51,061 nt of DNA from JADCCX01 sp031378805 (GTDB lineage: Bacteria; Pseudomonadota; Alphaproteobacteria; Rhizobiales; Beijerinckiaceae), in the NCBI GenBank assembly GCA_031378805.1, contig JANNEO010000020.1:1-51061 (forward strand), written 5' to 3'. A program made the translations under genes and the position numbers. Positions 39,359 to 48,323 of this stretch are shown here, in pieces. Each line of letters starts with the position of its first letter. The first letter of the stretch is position 1. The notes beneath the pieces are model-generated. The model was given only the letters and a program-made list of their open reading frames with translations. It made no database searches and was not told where the DNA came from.

Positions 39359-40191
39359 CCAAACTTCACGATAGACAGGCACATGCCGTTGCTGAAAGCA
39401 GCAATGCTGTTGCCGTGCTGGCCAAGCACGGCGTCAAGGGGCCGTTCGACCTGGGTATCGTTCTGGGGACCGGGCTGGGGCCGCTGGCGGACGAGATCGA
39501 GCACCCGATCAAGGTGTCCTATGGCGATATTCCGGGCTTTCCCGCGGGCAATGTCTCGGGACATGCCAAGCAGCTTGTGGCGGGTGTCATCAAGGGAAAG
39601 CGCGTGGTCGCTTACAACGGTCGCTCGCACTACTACGAGAGGGGCGACAGCGGCGTGATGCGCATCCCGGTCGCCACGCTGGTCGGGCTTGGCTGCCGAC
39701 AGGCGCTGTTCACCAATGCTGCCGGATCGCTCGATGAGACACTCGGCCCCGGCAGCATCTCGCTGATCTCCGATCATATCAACTATTCCGGGCGTGATCC
39801 GCTGATCGGCGATCCTGACGACGCCCGCTTCGTCTCGCTGACCGATGCTTATGATCCTGGATTGCGCGCCCTGATGCAGGCAGCGGCGAAGGCTGAGAAG
39901 GTCACGCTTGGCGAAGGTGTCTATGTCTGGTTCTCTGGCCCCAGTTTCGAAACGCCCGCAGAGATCAAAATGGCGCGGATGCTGGGAGGCAGCATTGTCG
40001 GCATGTCGACGGTGCCGGAGGTGATCCTGGCGCGGCGCTTTGGTCTCAAGTCGGTGGCGATGTCGATGCTGACCAACCTGGCCGCCGGCATCCAGGGGTC
40101 ATCGCCCTCTCATGAGGAAACCAAGGCTGTCGCTGCGGCTGGTGGTGCTGCGATGCGGCGTGTCGTGACCGATTTCATCGGGAGGCTGTGA
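39355..40191 (+). CDS. Purine-nucleoside phosphorylase
   Basis: A 278-residue trimeric-type purine nucleoside phosphorylase, splitting purine (deoxy)nucleosides to base and (deoxy)ribose-1-phosphate. The phosphate site GTGLGPLADEI, NGRSHYYERGD, the signature FTNAAGSLDETLGPGS and the base site FSGPSFETPAEIKM, MSTVPEVILAR are visible. The His and Tyr pattern of the RSHYYE loop is standard. ATG 39355 overlaps the cdd stop. The next gene starts within its stop codon (TGATG). Confidence 0.94.
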   Translation: MTKLHDRQAHAVAESSNAVAVLAKHGVKGPFDLGIVLGTGLGPLADEIEHPIKVSYGDIPGFPAGNVSGHAKQLVAGVIKGKRVVAYNGRSHYYERGDSGVMRIPVATLVGLGCRQALFTNAAGSLDETLGPGSISLISDHINYSGRDPLIGDPDDARFVSLTDAYDPGLRALMQAAAKAEKVTLGEGVYVWFSGPSFETPAEIKMARMLGGSIVGMSTVPEVILARRFGLKSVAMSMLTNLAAGIQGSSPSHEETKAVAAAGGAAMRRVVTDFIGRL

Positions 40192-40955
40192 TGACCAATG
40201 TGGATGACGCCAGACGCGCGCTGAAACTGCTTGATCTGACCGACCTGAATGATGGCTGCCGCGAGGACCATGTCGAGGCGCTGATCCACAAGGCTCTCAC
40301 GTCGCATGGTCCGGTCGCGGCGATCTGCATCTGGCCTCAATTCGTGACGCTTGCCAAGGCAAGGCTCAAAGGCAAGGGCGTCAGGGTCGCCACCGTGATC
40401 AATTTTCCCAAAGGTGGCGATGACGTGGAGCGCGCCATCGAGGATGCAGCGGAGGCCATCGATGATGGCGCTGACGAGATCGACCTGGTGATGCCCTATC
40501 GGGCCCTGATCGCAGGCGACGAACTCACGGTACGCTCGATGATCGGCGAGGTCCGTGACGAGATCGATGATGCGGGCCGCCTCAAGGTCATTCTCGAAAC
40601 GGGCATGTTGCCGGACCAAGCGATGGTGCGCAGAGCGGCCGATATCGCCATCGCGTGCGGCGCGGATTTCATCAAGACATCGACCGGCAAGACACCGGTG
40701 TCCGCCACACCCGAGGCCGTAAAGACGATGCTGGAGGCGATCAAGGCTGCGGAACGCACGGTGGGTCTCAAGCCCTCTGGCGGCATCCGCACGCTGGCGG
40801 ATGCCGGGCTTTATCTCGGTCTTGTGGATCACGCCATGGGGCCGGTCTGGGCCTCGCCGACCACGTTCCGCTTTGGTGCCAGCGGCCTCTACGAGGCGCT
40901 TCTCGATGTGATCGAGGGGCGTGCAATGGTGACAGGCGCGAAGGGGCCTTATTGA
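40191..40955 (+). CDS. deoC: Deoxyribose-phosphate aldolase
   Basis: A 254-residue class I aldolase that splits 2-deoxyribose-5-phosphate into glyceraldehyde-3-phosphate and acetaldehyde. The Schiff-base Lys is in DFIKTSTGKTP; the second essential Lys is in GLKPSGGIRTL; the acidic DLVMPYRALIAGD precedes them. The ATG at 40191 has GGAGG five bases upstream and overlaps the previous stop by one base. A repeat element lies between it and deoA. A phosphopentomutase (deoB), which would feed it from the phosphorylases, is not in the window. Confidence 0.96.
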   Translation: MTNVDDARRALKLLDLTDLNDGCREDHVEALIHKALTSHGPVAAICIWPQFVTLAKARLKGKGVRVATVINFPKGGDDVERAIEDAAEAIDDGADEIDLVMPYRALIAGDELTVRSMIGEVRDEIDDAGRLKVILETGMLPDQAMVRRAADIAIACGADFIKTSTGKTPVSATPEAVKTMLEAIKAAERTVGLKPSGGIRTLADAGLYLGLVDHAMGPVWASPTTFRFGASGLYEALLDVIEGRAMVTGAKGPY

Positions 40956-40969
40956 TGGTTCTCCGCAAC

Positions 40970-41053
40970 CTCTTCCTGAGCCTGTCGAAGGATGATCCTG
41001 TGTCTGCTGCAACCGCGAGCCTTGTCCCTCGACAGGCTCAGGATGAGGTCTGC
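40970..41053. repeat. Mirrored palindromic repeat between deoC and deoA (type A)
   Basis: TCCTGAGCCTGTCGAAGGA (40974-40992) and TCCCTCGACAGGCTCAGGA (41025-41043) are inverted copies with one change; the right unit continues into TGAGGTCTGC, exactly as in the element at 35092-35183. It fills the only gap between deoC and deoA. The GAGG of its right end is the nearest purine-rich stretch before the deoA start. Confidence 0.9.
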
Positions 41054-41060
41054 TAGACCC

Positions 41061-42383
41061 ATGCTGCCGCAGGAAATCATCCGCAGGAAGCGCGATGGCG
41101 GTGTACTGAGCACCACCGAGATTGGCTTCATGGTGCGCGGCCTCACCGATGGATCGGTGACCGAAGGGCAGGTTGCGGCATTTGCCATGGCGGTGTTCTT
41201 CAAGGGCATGACGATGCCCGAGCGCGTGGCGCTGACGCAAGCCATGCGGGACTCCGGTAAGGTGCTGGACTGGCGCGATCTGCCCGGTCCGGCGCTCGAC
41301 AAGCATTCGACGGGTGGCGTGGGCGACACGGTGTCGCTGATGCTGGCTCCGGCTGTCGCGGCCTGCGGCGGTTATGTACCGATGATCTCCGGACGGGGGC
41401 TGGGCCACACCGGCGGCACGCTGGACAAGCTCGATGCCATTCCCGGTTATGTCTCGCAGCCCGACGAGGCGTTGTTCCGCAATGTCACCCGCACGGTCGG
41501 TTGCGCCATCATCGGCCAGACAGCGGATCTTGCACCAGCGGACAAGCGCTTCTACGCCATCCGTGATGTAACGGCGACGGTGGAAAGCATTGCGCTGATC
41601 ACGGCTTCGATCCTCTCGAAGAAGCTGGCGGCGGGCTTGCATGGCCTGGTGATGGACGTGAAGTTCGGCACGGGCGCCTTCATGGCGCGGTTCGAGGATG
41701 CTGAGACACTGGCGCAGAGCCTGGCGACGGTCGCCACCGGCGCGGGGTTGCCCACCACGGCTTTGCTGACGGACATGAACGAACCACTGGCGTCCGCCGC
41801 TGGCAACGCAGTGGAGGTGCGCTATGCCATCGACTACCTCACGGGCACCAGGCGAGAGCCGCGCCTGCACGCCGTGACAGTGGCGCTGGGAGCAGACATG
41901 CTGCTTGTCGGCAAGCTTGTGGCGTCGTTGGCTGAAGGCAAGGCGAAGATGGAACGTGCCATCAGCTCAGGAGCGGCGGCAGAGACCTTCGCAAAGATGG
42001 TGGCCGCACTTGGCGGACCGGCCGATCTGCTGTCCCGACCAGACAAGCACCTCGGTCATGCCGCTGTCATGCGTCCGGTTCTCGCAACAGGTGACGGATA
42101 TGTCGTCGGTGTGGACAGTCGGAGTCTGGGCCTTGCCGTCGTGTCGCTCGGTGGTGGGCGCACGCGGGCGGCTGATCCCATCGATCCGGCGGTTGGCCTG
42201 ACCGGACTGGCGGGGTTGGGTGCAAGGGTGGTGCAGGGGCAGCCGCTGGCGATGGTTCATGCACGGAATGTGGCGACGGCAGAAGCGGCGGAGCAGGCGG
42301 TGCTTTCTGCCTACCAGGTTGCGGACCATCCGGCCACGATCGGTCCGTTGATTGCGAAGCGATTGCTAGGGACCGCTGCGTGA
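41061..42383 (+). CDS. deoA: Thymidine phosphorylase
   Basis: A 440-residue enzyme that cleaves thymidine and deoxyuridine to base and deoxyribose-1-phosphate. It has the family signature near residue 115 (SGRGLGHTGGTLDKLD), the phosphate loop KHSTGGVGDTVSL, and the C-terminal barrel-sandwich domain (GYVVGVDSRSLGLAVVSLGGGR). ATG 41061 gives the usual start MLPQEIIRRKRDG; the open frame upstream is repeat sequence. The stop overlaps the next start (GTGA). It acts with cdd on pyrimidines and complements the purine phosphorylase. Confidence 0.95.
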   Translation: MLPQEIIRRKRDGGVLSTTEIGFMVRGLTDGSVTEGQVAAFAMAVFFKGMTMPERVALTQAMRDSGKVLDWRDLPGPALDKHSTGGVGDTVSLMLAPAVAACGGYVPMISGRGLGHTGGTLDKLDAIPGYVSQPDEALFRNVTRTVGCAIIGQTADLAPADKRFYAIRDVTATVESIALITASILSKKLAAGLHGLVMDVKFGTGAFMARFEDAETLAQSLATVATGAGLPTTALLTDMNEPLASAAGNAVEVRYAIDYLTGTRREPRLHAVTVALGADMLLVGKLVASLAEGKAKMERAISSGAAAETFAKMVAALGGPADLLSRPDKHLGHAAVMRPVLATGDGYVVGVDSRSLGLAVVSLGGGRTRAADPIDPAVGLTGLAGLGARVVQGQPLAMVHARNVATAEAAEQAVLSAYQVADHPATIGPLIAKRLLGTAA

Positions 42384-43324
42384 GCCTGCTGGTCGCCATC
42401 CGGGGCTGGAACGAGCGCGACTGGATCGACCGCTTTCGACGCTTGATGCCGGAACGCCCGGTCCTGTCGGCGAGTGAGGTCTTCGATCCGGCAACGGTCG
42501 ACTACGTGGCGTGCTGGAAACATCTGCCGGGGTCACTCGCCGCCCTGACAAACGCCAAGGTGCTCTTCTCGCTGGGGGCCGGCGTGGATCATCTCGTCCA
42601 TGACCCTGCTTTGCCTGATGCGCCCGTCGTGCGCATGGTTGACCGCGATCTGACGGAGCGCATGACCGAGTGGGTGGTCTGGCAATGCCTTGACTGGCTG
42701 CGACAAGGCAAGAGGTATCGCCGCCAGCAGGAGGTGCGGACGTGGGTCGATGACAGGCAGCAGCCCGCCGCGCGCGATGTCCGCATCGGCATCATGGGCT
42801 TGGGCGTGCTTGGCCTCGATGCAGCCGACACGCTCACCCGTCTCAGGTTCGACGTCGCCGGTTGGAGCCGCTTGCCCAAGGATGTTCCGGGGGTGATGTC
42901 GTTTTCCGGAGATGGCGGGCTTGCGGCCTTTCTTGCACGCACCGATATCCTGGTGGTGCTCCTGCCGCTGACAGACGAGACGCGCGGCCTGCTGAACCTG
43001 CGGTTGCTCGGAGGCCTGGCGCAGGGCGGGCGCCTGGGCGGCCCTGTGCTGGTCAATGCAGGCCGGGGTGGCTTGCAGGTAGAAGCGGATATTCTGACCG
43101 CGCTGGACTCCGGTATGCTGAGGGGGGCATCGCTCGACGTCTTCGAGACCGAGCCGTTGCCGCAGGTATCGCCCCTCTGGCGGCATCCCGGCGTGATCAT
43201 CACGCCGCACAACTCCGCGATGAGCGCACCGGATGCGATCGCCGGGTCCATCGCGCAGCAGATCCGCGATCTGGAGCGCGGGCTGCCCTTGTGCAATGTG
43301 GTGGAGCGGGGCAGAGGCTATTGA
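42380..43324 (+). CDS. ghrA: 2-hydroxyacid dehydrogenase, glyoxylate/hydroxypyruvate reductase A type
   Basis: A 314-residue NAD(P)H-dependent D-2-hydroxyacid dehydrogenase of the GhrA type. The dinucleotide motif GIMGLGVLGLDAAD is near residue 138. Catalytic residues are Arg in NAGRGG, Glu in LDVFETEPLP and His in ITPHNSAMS. GhrA reduces glyoxylate or hydroxypyruvate; the substrate is not proven here. GTG 42380 overlaps the deoA stop, so it is the last gene of the nucleoside operon. Its link to nucleoside breakdown is not obvious; it might handle aldehyde or keto-acid by-products. Confidence 0.9.
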   Translation: MSLLVAIRGWNERDWIDRFRRLMPERPVLSASEVFDPATVDYVACWKHLPGSLAALTNAKVLFSLGAGVDHLVHDPALPDAPVVRMVDRDLTERMTEWVVWQCLDWLRQGKRYRRQQEVRTWVDDRQQPAARDVRIGIMGLGVLGLDAADTLTRLRFDVAGWSRLPKDVPGVMSFSGDGGLAAFLARTDILVVLLPLTDETRGLLNLRLLGGLAQGGRLGGPVLVNAGRGGLQVEADILTALDSGMLRGASLDVFETEPLPQVSPLWRHPGVIITPHNSAMSAPDAIAGSIAQQIRDLERGLPLCNVVERGRGY

Positions 43325-43524
43325 AGAGCACGGCAGTCCATTCCGAAGATCAAGGCCACAGAGTCGTCACGCTGGGAGACCGGATCAAGGCGCTTCTGGT
43401 GCCGCTTGAGGGCGTCTGTCGCTAGCGCGAACTCAAGGGCGGTGGTGCCGTGCGCCGCATGTTGGCCTTTCTTTCTGGCAAGCCTGCTGGGGTCTCGCGG
43501 GTTCGGTTCGCGGCTTACGCGTCC

Positions 43525-44355
43525 TCATAGACGCCGCCACCATGCCAGTTGCGCACCTTGCTCACGGATGGTGTTGCGCCCCCTGATGCTGCTGAAGACG
43601 CCGACTTGGAGCGACCAGTTTTGCGACACGTCGTAGACTGCACTTGCCTGCAGCTTGTGCTGGCTGGAGCGGCCTTCGCCGAAGCGGCGGTTGTTCTGGG
43701 TCGACTGCGTGTTGAAGCTCTGGAGCAGCAGCAGGAGGTGCGGCAGGGGGCGCGTGCCCAATGTGGCATCGAGACGCACCTCGTCCGGGTTGGCCCCGCC
43801 GCGCCAGCGATAGGCCAGTTGCAACTCGGCAAAGCTTTGCCAGGTCTCTCCGTTCAACCACGACCACAGCTGGAAACCCTGGCCAAGGTTGAGCCTCAGG
43901 TCAGCCTCCGCCGGGGCATCCATCCGCCGCAATGGGCCCGAGAAGCTGCGCTCTCCACTGAGCTGGACCGTGCCCTGGAGGGACAGGACCGTGGCACCCT
44001 GGCTCCAGACCTTCAACTTGCCACCGCCCGAAATCGCGCCGCCTGCAAGCCTTGCAGCTGTGCCATCTGCGGGAAAGGTCAGGCTCCGGGCACTAAGGCC
44101 GGCAAGCACTGTTACGCCTTCGCTCAGGCCGTGTTCCAGCGTGATGGCGCTCTCCTGTTTCGAGAAGCGTCCGGCGCGGACAGGCTTTCCCTTGGTATCG
44201 AAGCGCCTTTGCGCCGACGTGAAGGAGTTGGCAAAGATGATCTGGCTGCGGGCCTCCTCCTGCAGCCAGGCCCCGGCACAAGCCGGGGTTCCCGTTCCCG
44301 CCATGAGCAGAACAAGGCTTGCGGAGGCATAGATCATTTGACGCAACGTCAGCAT
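43525..44355 (-). CDS. Exported beta-rich protein of unknown function
   Basis: A 276-residue protein I cannot name. A signal peptide (about residues 8-28, ending ACAGA) is followed by alternating hydrophobic strands typical of an outer-membrane barrel: SQIIFANSFTSAQRRF, ESAITLEHGLSEGVTVLAGL, QLAYRWRGG, LQASAVYDVSQNWSLQVGVF. It ends in LAWWRRL rather than the usual aromatic residue. The ATG 44355 has GGCGGG nearby. It lies 140 bp downstream of the RNA methyltransferase gene on the same strand; a small hairpin (GCAGGAG/CTCCTGC, 44386-44404) is in the gap. The 200 bp beyond its stop hold no credible gene. Confidence 0.78.
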   Translation of the reverse strand: MLTLRQMIYASASLVLLMAGTGTPACAGAWLQEEARSQIIFANSFTSAQRRFDTKGKPVRAGRFSKQESAITLEHGLSEGVTVLAGLSARSLTFPADGTAARLAGGAISGGGKLKVWSQGATVLSLQGTVQLSGERSFSGPLRRMDAPAEADLRLNLGQGFQLWSWLNGETWQSFAELQLAYRWRGGANPDEVRLDATLGTRPLPHLLLLLQSFNTQSTQNNRRFGEGRSSQHKLQASAVYDVSQNWSLQVGVFSSIRGRNTIREQGAQLAWWRRL

Positions 44356-44495
44356 TGGCCCGCCAAGTGCCGGTGGACGGCTGGCGCAGGAGAATTGCTC
44401 CTGCCGCTGTGTCAGTGGACTTGATTGATCAGTAAAGACGCAGCTGCGCTTACAAACAACTCCGATAAATCGGAGGTTTTTGCGAAAACTTGCTG

Positions 44496-45296
44496 TTATC
44501 CGCGATAAAAATGACTAAGCGCGATGCCGCTTGCTGTTGCGACATTGAGTGAGTCGAAGCCTGGTGCCATTGCAATGCGCAGTGTCGCCAAGCGGTTCAG
44601 CAGTTCTGCGGGCAGACCTGGTCCTTCCGCCCCCACCATCAAAGCCGCGCGGCTGGGGGGTGTAATGGTGTTGAGGAGATGCGGACTGGAGGGGCTGAGG
44701 GCATAGGTAGCGAAGTTGGCCTTCTCAAGGGCACCAAGGATATCCTCGGCCGTGCCGGAATGCGCGAAGGGCACATGCAGCGCCGCCCCGACCGACACGC
44801 GGATCGCCTTGCGGTAGAGCGGATCACAACAGGTCTGGTCAAGCAGCACGGCTCTGGCACCAAAGGCCGCAGCGTTGCGGAACAGGCCGCCCATGTTGTC
44901 GTGGTTGGCCAGGCCGATGCCCACCGCAACCAATGCCTTGGCAGGCAGAGTGGCAAGGAGATCACTGGGTGATGTGGCCTTGCCGCGCAGGCCAACGGCC
45001 AGAACGCCTCGATGTACGGCGAACCCTGCCAAGGTCTCGATCATGCGATCGGAGGCAGTATAGAGCGGTACGTCTGCGGGAATCAGCGCCACGAGCTCAC
45101 GCGAGGCTTCGGCGCGCCGGTGCGAGAGCAGGATGCTTTCTATCGGGAACAACCCCTGCCGCAACATCAGGCGCAGCACGACCTCACCTTCGGCGATGAA
45201 ACGGCCGTGGCGCCCCGCCAGATCACGTTCCTTGATGGCGCGGTAAGGCTCCAGCCGGGCATCGTCGGCATCGTGTATGGGGATGGGCGTTGCCAA
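44496..45296 (-). CDS. SpoU/TrmH family RNA 2'-O-methyltransferase
   Basis: A 266-residue knotted methyltransferase that methylates ribose in tRNA or rRNA. An N-terminal substrate-binding domain (KERDLAGRHGRFIAEGEVVL) precedes the SPOUT domain with motif 1 ANHDNMGGLFRNAAAFG, motif 2 LMVGAEGPGLP and motif 3 MAPGFDSLNVATASGIAL. The target RNA is not known. The start is TTG 45296 with AGGAAG upstream; no ATG or GTG fits, and a stop lies shortly upstream. It is divergent from the ABC-F gene, with 56 bp between the start codons. Confidence 0.9.
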   Translation of the reverse strand: MATPIPIHDADDARLEPYRAIKERDLAGRHGRFIAEGEVVLRLMLRQGLFPIESILLSHRRAEASRELVALIPADVPLYTASDRMIETLAGFAVHRGVLAVGLRGKATSPSDLLATLPAKALVAVGIGLANHDNMGGLFRNAAAFGARAVLLDQTCCDPLYRKAIRVSVGAALHVPFAHSGTAEDILGALEKANFATYALSPSSPHLLNTITPPSRAALMVGAEGPGLPAELLNRLATLRIAMAPGFDSLNVATASGIALSHFYRG

Positions 45297-45352
45297 ACCG
45301 GGTGCTTCCTGCGATGGCGGGCGTCCCTCGTTTCAGGAATGCCCATCCCTCC

Positions 45353-47170
45353 ATGGCACCACCGCTGATCCATCTCAAGGCAATCGCCCACGGCTTTGGC
45401 GGAACGCGTGTTCTGGACGGTGCGGAACTGTCGGTGGAGAAGGGTGACAGGCTGTGTCTTGTCGGGCGCAATGGGTCTGGCAAGTCGACCCTTCTGAAGA
45501 TCGCTGCCGGCATGATCGAACCTGATGGCGGCGAGCGCTTCGTGCATCCTTCCGCGACCATTCGCTACCTGGTGCAGGAGCCGGACCTTTCGGCCTGGCC
45601 GACAACCGAGGCTTATGTGATGTCTGGGCTGGGCGAGGGGGATGATCCCTACCGTGCCATCCAGTTCATGGATGCCCTTGGCTTGACGGGCCAGGAGACG
45701 ACAACGCAGCTTTCAGGCGGCGAGGCCCGCCGGGCAGCGCTGGCGCGTGTGCTGGCACCGGAGCCGGATATCATCCTGCTGGACGAGCCCACGAACCACC
45801 TCGACCTGCCTGCCATCGAATGGCTTGAAGGCACGTTGTCGCGGCTGAAGTCCGGCCTTGTGGTGATCAGCCACGACCGGCGCTTCCTGGCCAATCTCAG
45901 CCAGGCCACGCTGTGGGTGGATCGCGGACAGGTCCGGCGCATGGAGAAGGGATTCGCGTATTTCGAGTCCTGGCGCGACGATGTGCTTGAGCAGGAGGAG
46001 CGCGACAACCAGAAGCTCGCCCGCAAGATCGTGGCGGAAGAGCACTGGCTGCGCTACGGCGTCACGGCCCGGCGCAAGCGCAATGTGCGGCGGCTGGGAT
46101 TGCTGCAGGATTTGCGGACGCAATGGCGCACCCGTGGCGGCCCGCAAGGTGGCGTGACCTTGACTGTTTCGGAGGCCGAAGAGAGCGGCAAGCTGGTGAT
46201 CGAGGCCAAGGGAATCAGCAAGGATTACGGGGCCGAATCCATTGTCCGCACCCTGTCCATCCGCATTTCCAATGGTGACCGTCTCGGCATTGTCGGTCCC
46301 AATGGCGCAGGCAAGACCACGCTGATCAACCTTTTGACGGGGGCGCTGCAGCCCGATGAGGGCAGCGTCAAGATCGGCTTGAGCGTGGCGCTGGCGACGC
46401 TTGACCAGAAGCGGGAGAACGTCGATCCCACCTTCACCCTCAAGGAGGCGATGACCGACAACCGTGGCGATATCATCGAGGTGGGCGGCGAACCCAAGCA
46501 TGTCATGGGCTATCTCAAGGATTTCCTGTTCTCGCCCGAGCAGGCGAGGACGCCGATCTCGGTTCTGTCGGGTGGGGAGCGCGGCCGCATGATGCTGGCC
46601 CGGGCGCTGGCGAAGAAATCCAACCTGCTGGTCCTCGACGAGCCGACCAATGATCTCGATCTCGAAACGCTCGACCTGTTGCAGGAAATGCTGATGGACT
46701 ATCCCGGAACGCTGATCCTGGTCAGCCACGACCGTGATTTTCTCGATCGCGTCTGTACCTCCGTCCTGATGGCGGAAGGCAAGGGGCGGTGGATCGAGTA
46801 TGCCGGGGGGTATTCCGATATGCTGGCCCAGCGCGGCATGGGGGTGCAGGCCAAGCCAGGCCCGGCTTCCCGTGCCGCGGAGAGGAGCGCGGCTGGCCCT
46901 TCCGAAAGCCGCACTCCGGCGACCGGTTCGGCCCGAAAGTTGTCGTTCAAGGAGCGTCATGCCCTGGAGACCTTGCCAGGGCTGATCGACGCAATGGGGC
47001 GCGACATGGCCAAGCTGATGGCAGTTCTGGCGGAGCCAGGTCTGTACGCCAAGGATCGCCCGCGTCACGACAAGGCATCCGCGATGCTGTCCAGTCTTCA
47101 GCAGAAACGCGCGGCAAGCGAAGAAGAATGGTTGCGCCTCGAGATGCTGCGCGAGGAACTCGGGATCTGA
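45353..47170 (+). CDS. uup: ABC-F ATPase, Uup-like
   Basis: A 605-residue soluble tandem ATPase of the ABC-F class, which acts on ribosomes or (for Uup) influences branched DNA and transposon excision. Domain 1 has GRNGSGKSTLL, signature LSGGEARRAALAR and LLDEPTNHLDLPAIEWLE. Domain 2 has GPNGAGKTTLINLL, LSGGERGRMMLAR and LDEPTNDLDLETLD. A basic linker joins them. The C-terminal segment (about 520-605) is an Ala/Ser-rich linker followed by a coiled coil, as in Uup. ATG 45353 fits the domain start (IHLKAIAHGFGG). Confidence 0.92.
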   Translation: MAPPLIHLKAIAHGFGGTRVLDGAELSVEKGDRLCLVGRNGSGKSTLLKIAAGMIEPDGGERFVHPSATIRYLVQEPDLSAWPTTEAYVMSGLGEGDDPYRAIQFMDALGLTGQETTTQLSGGEARRAALARVLAPEPDIILLDEPTNHLDLPAIEWLEGTLSRLKSGLVVISHDRRFLANLSQATLWVDRGQVRRMEKGFAYFESWRDDVLEQEERDNQKLARKIVAEEHWLRYGVTARRKRNVRRLGLLQDLRTQWRTRGGPQGGVTLTVSEAEESGKLVIEAKGISKDYGAESIVRTLSIRISNGDRLGIVGPNGAGKTTLINLLTGALQPDEGSVKIGLSVALATLDQKRENVDPTFTLKEAMTDNRGDIIEVGGEPKHVMGYLKDFLFSPEQARTPISVLSGGERGRMMLARALAKKSNLLVLDEPTNDLDLETLDLLQEMLMDYPGTLILVSHDRDFLDRVCTSVLMAEGKGRWIEYAGGYSDMLAQRGMGVQAKPGPASRAAERSAAGPSESRTPATGSARKLSFKERHALETLPGLIDAMGRDMAKLMAVLAEPGLYAKDRPRHDKASAMLSSLQQKRAASEEEWLRLEMLREELGI

Positions 47171-47288
47171 CGCGGGCGCACTGCCAGGGCAAAGCCTGCA
47201 CTGCGTGTCCTGTTTTGCCTATCCAGTCTTGCCGCCGCCATGATCCATCACTAAGACAAACGCTGGAAGTGAGCGGAGTGCTGCCCCG

Positions 47289-48323
47289 TTGGATTCATTT
47301 GCCTCGTCGGCTCCGCAGCGGCGGCGTCTCAAGATTATCGGCACGGTTGCAAGCCTTGCGCTGTTCGCGGTTTCGCTGATCGTTCTCGGCTTTATCGTGA
47401 AAGAACTGGATGCGGCGGAAATTCGCACTGCCTTCGCTGCTGCCAGCGGGCGTCAGATCGCGCTGGCGGTGCTTTGCACCGCGCTGAGCTACCTCGTGCT
47501 GACCGGATATGACGCGATCGGCTTCCGGCAACTGAAGTACAACGTTCCCTATCGCATCACAGCGCTTGGTTCCTACACGAGCTATGCGGTGAGTTTCACA
47601 CTGGGCTTTCCGCTGATCACGGGGGGCACTGTGCGCTACTGGATCTATTCCACGGTGGGCATCGGCGCGAAGACCATTGCGAGCCTCACACTGATCGCTG
47701 GAGTCACCTTTTGGCTCGGGATGGGCACAGTGCTCGGGGTGTGCCTGATCTGGAAGCCTGTCGAGGTGTCCGAACTCAGTCGCTTGCCCGTCCTGATGAA
47801 CCGCCTTCTGGGTTTTGCCATCCTTGGTGTCATCATTGCGTATCTTGGATGGGTCACGCTGAAACCGCGGGCACTGACGTTCCAGGGGTGGACGATGACC
47901 ATGCCGGACCTGAAGGTGAGCCTCGCACAGCTGACGATTGGGGCGCTCGATGTCTGCGCGGCGGGTGCCGCCCTCTATATCCTGCTGCCGCAGGGTTACG
48001 GCATCCCCTATGGCAGTTTCATTGCGGCCTATGTCTTCGCTTGCATCCTGGGCATCATCAGCCATGCACCCGGAGGCATCGGCGTGTTCGAGGCCACGAT
48101 CCTGCTGGCGCTGCCAGGGGTGCCATCCGAGCAGTTGCTGGGGTCTCTGCTGCTGTTTCGCCTGTGGTATTATCTCGTGCCCTTCGTGCTGGCGCTGACT
48201 TTGCTGGCGGGGCGGGAAATCCTGCTGCGCTGGCGGCTCCTGAAGTCGGACATAGCGCAGGTCGATTTCGCCAGAAGCGAATTCCCTGAAAAGGGACAAT
48301 CTCGTGACATTTCCCGCAACTGA
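47289..48323 (+). CDS. UPF0104 / LPG-synthase-like multi-pass membrane protein
   Basis: A 344-residue integral membrane protein of the UPF0104 family (lysylphosphatidylglycerol synthase transmembrane region), with about eight hydrophobic segments. The family core GYDAIGFRQLKY, SYAVSFTLGFPLITGGTVRY and SHAPGGIGVFEATILLALPG is clear. It lacks the cytosolic aminoacyl-transfer domain of true MprF, so it is not expected to make aminoacyl lipids; a flippase-like or lipid-related role is possible. The start is TTG 47289. Its 3' end overlaps the kinase gene by 20 bp. Confidence 0.88.
   Translation: MDSFASSAPQRRRLKIIGTVASLALFAVSLIVLGFIVKELDAAEIRTAFAAASGRQIALAVLCTALSYLVLTGYDAIGFRQLKYNVPYRITALGSYTSYAVSFTLGFPLITGGTVRYWIYSTVGIGAKTIASLTLIAGVTFWLGMGTVLGVCLIWKPVEVSELSRLPVLMNRLLGFAILGVIIAYLGWVTLKPRALTFQGWTMTMPDLKVSLAQLTIGALDVCAAGAALYILLPQGYGIPYGSFIAAYVFACILGIISHAPGGIGVFEATILLALPGVPSEQLLGSLLLFRLWYYLVPFVLALTLLAGREILLRWRLLKSDIAQVDFARSEFPEKGQSRDISRN

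Noticed and set aside
43325..43524. Possible gene remnant on either strand between ghrA and the exported beta-rich protein gene.
   Set aside because: A 60-residue open stretch on the minus strand has plausible codon use and a faint ankyrin-like look, but no start, no clear family match and too little length to support a pseudogene call.
44386..44404. Hairpin GCAGGAG/CTCCTGC before the exported beta-rich protein gene as a terminator of the upstream methyltransferase gene.
   Set aside because: Only seven base pairs and no T run; too weak to call a terminator.
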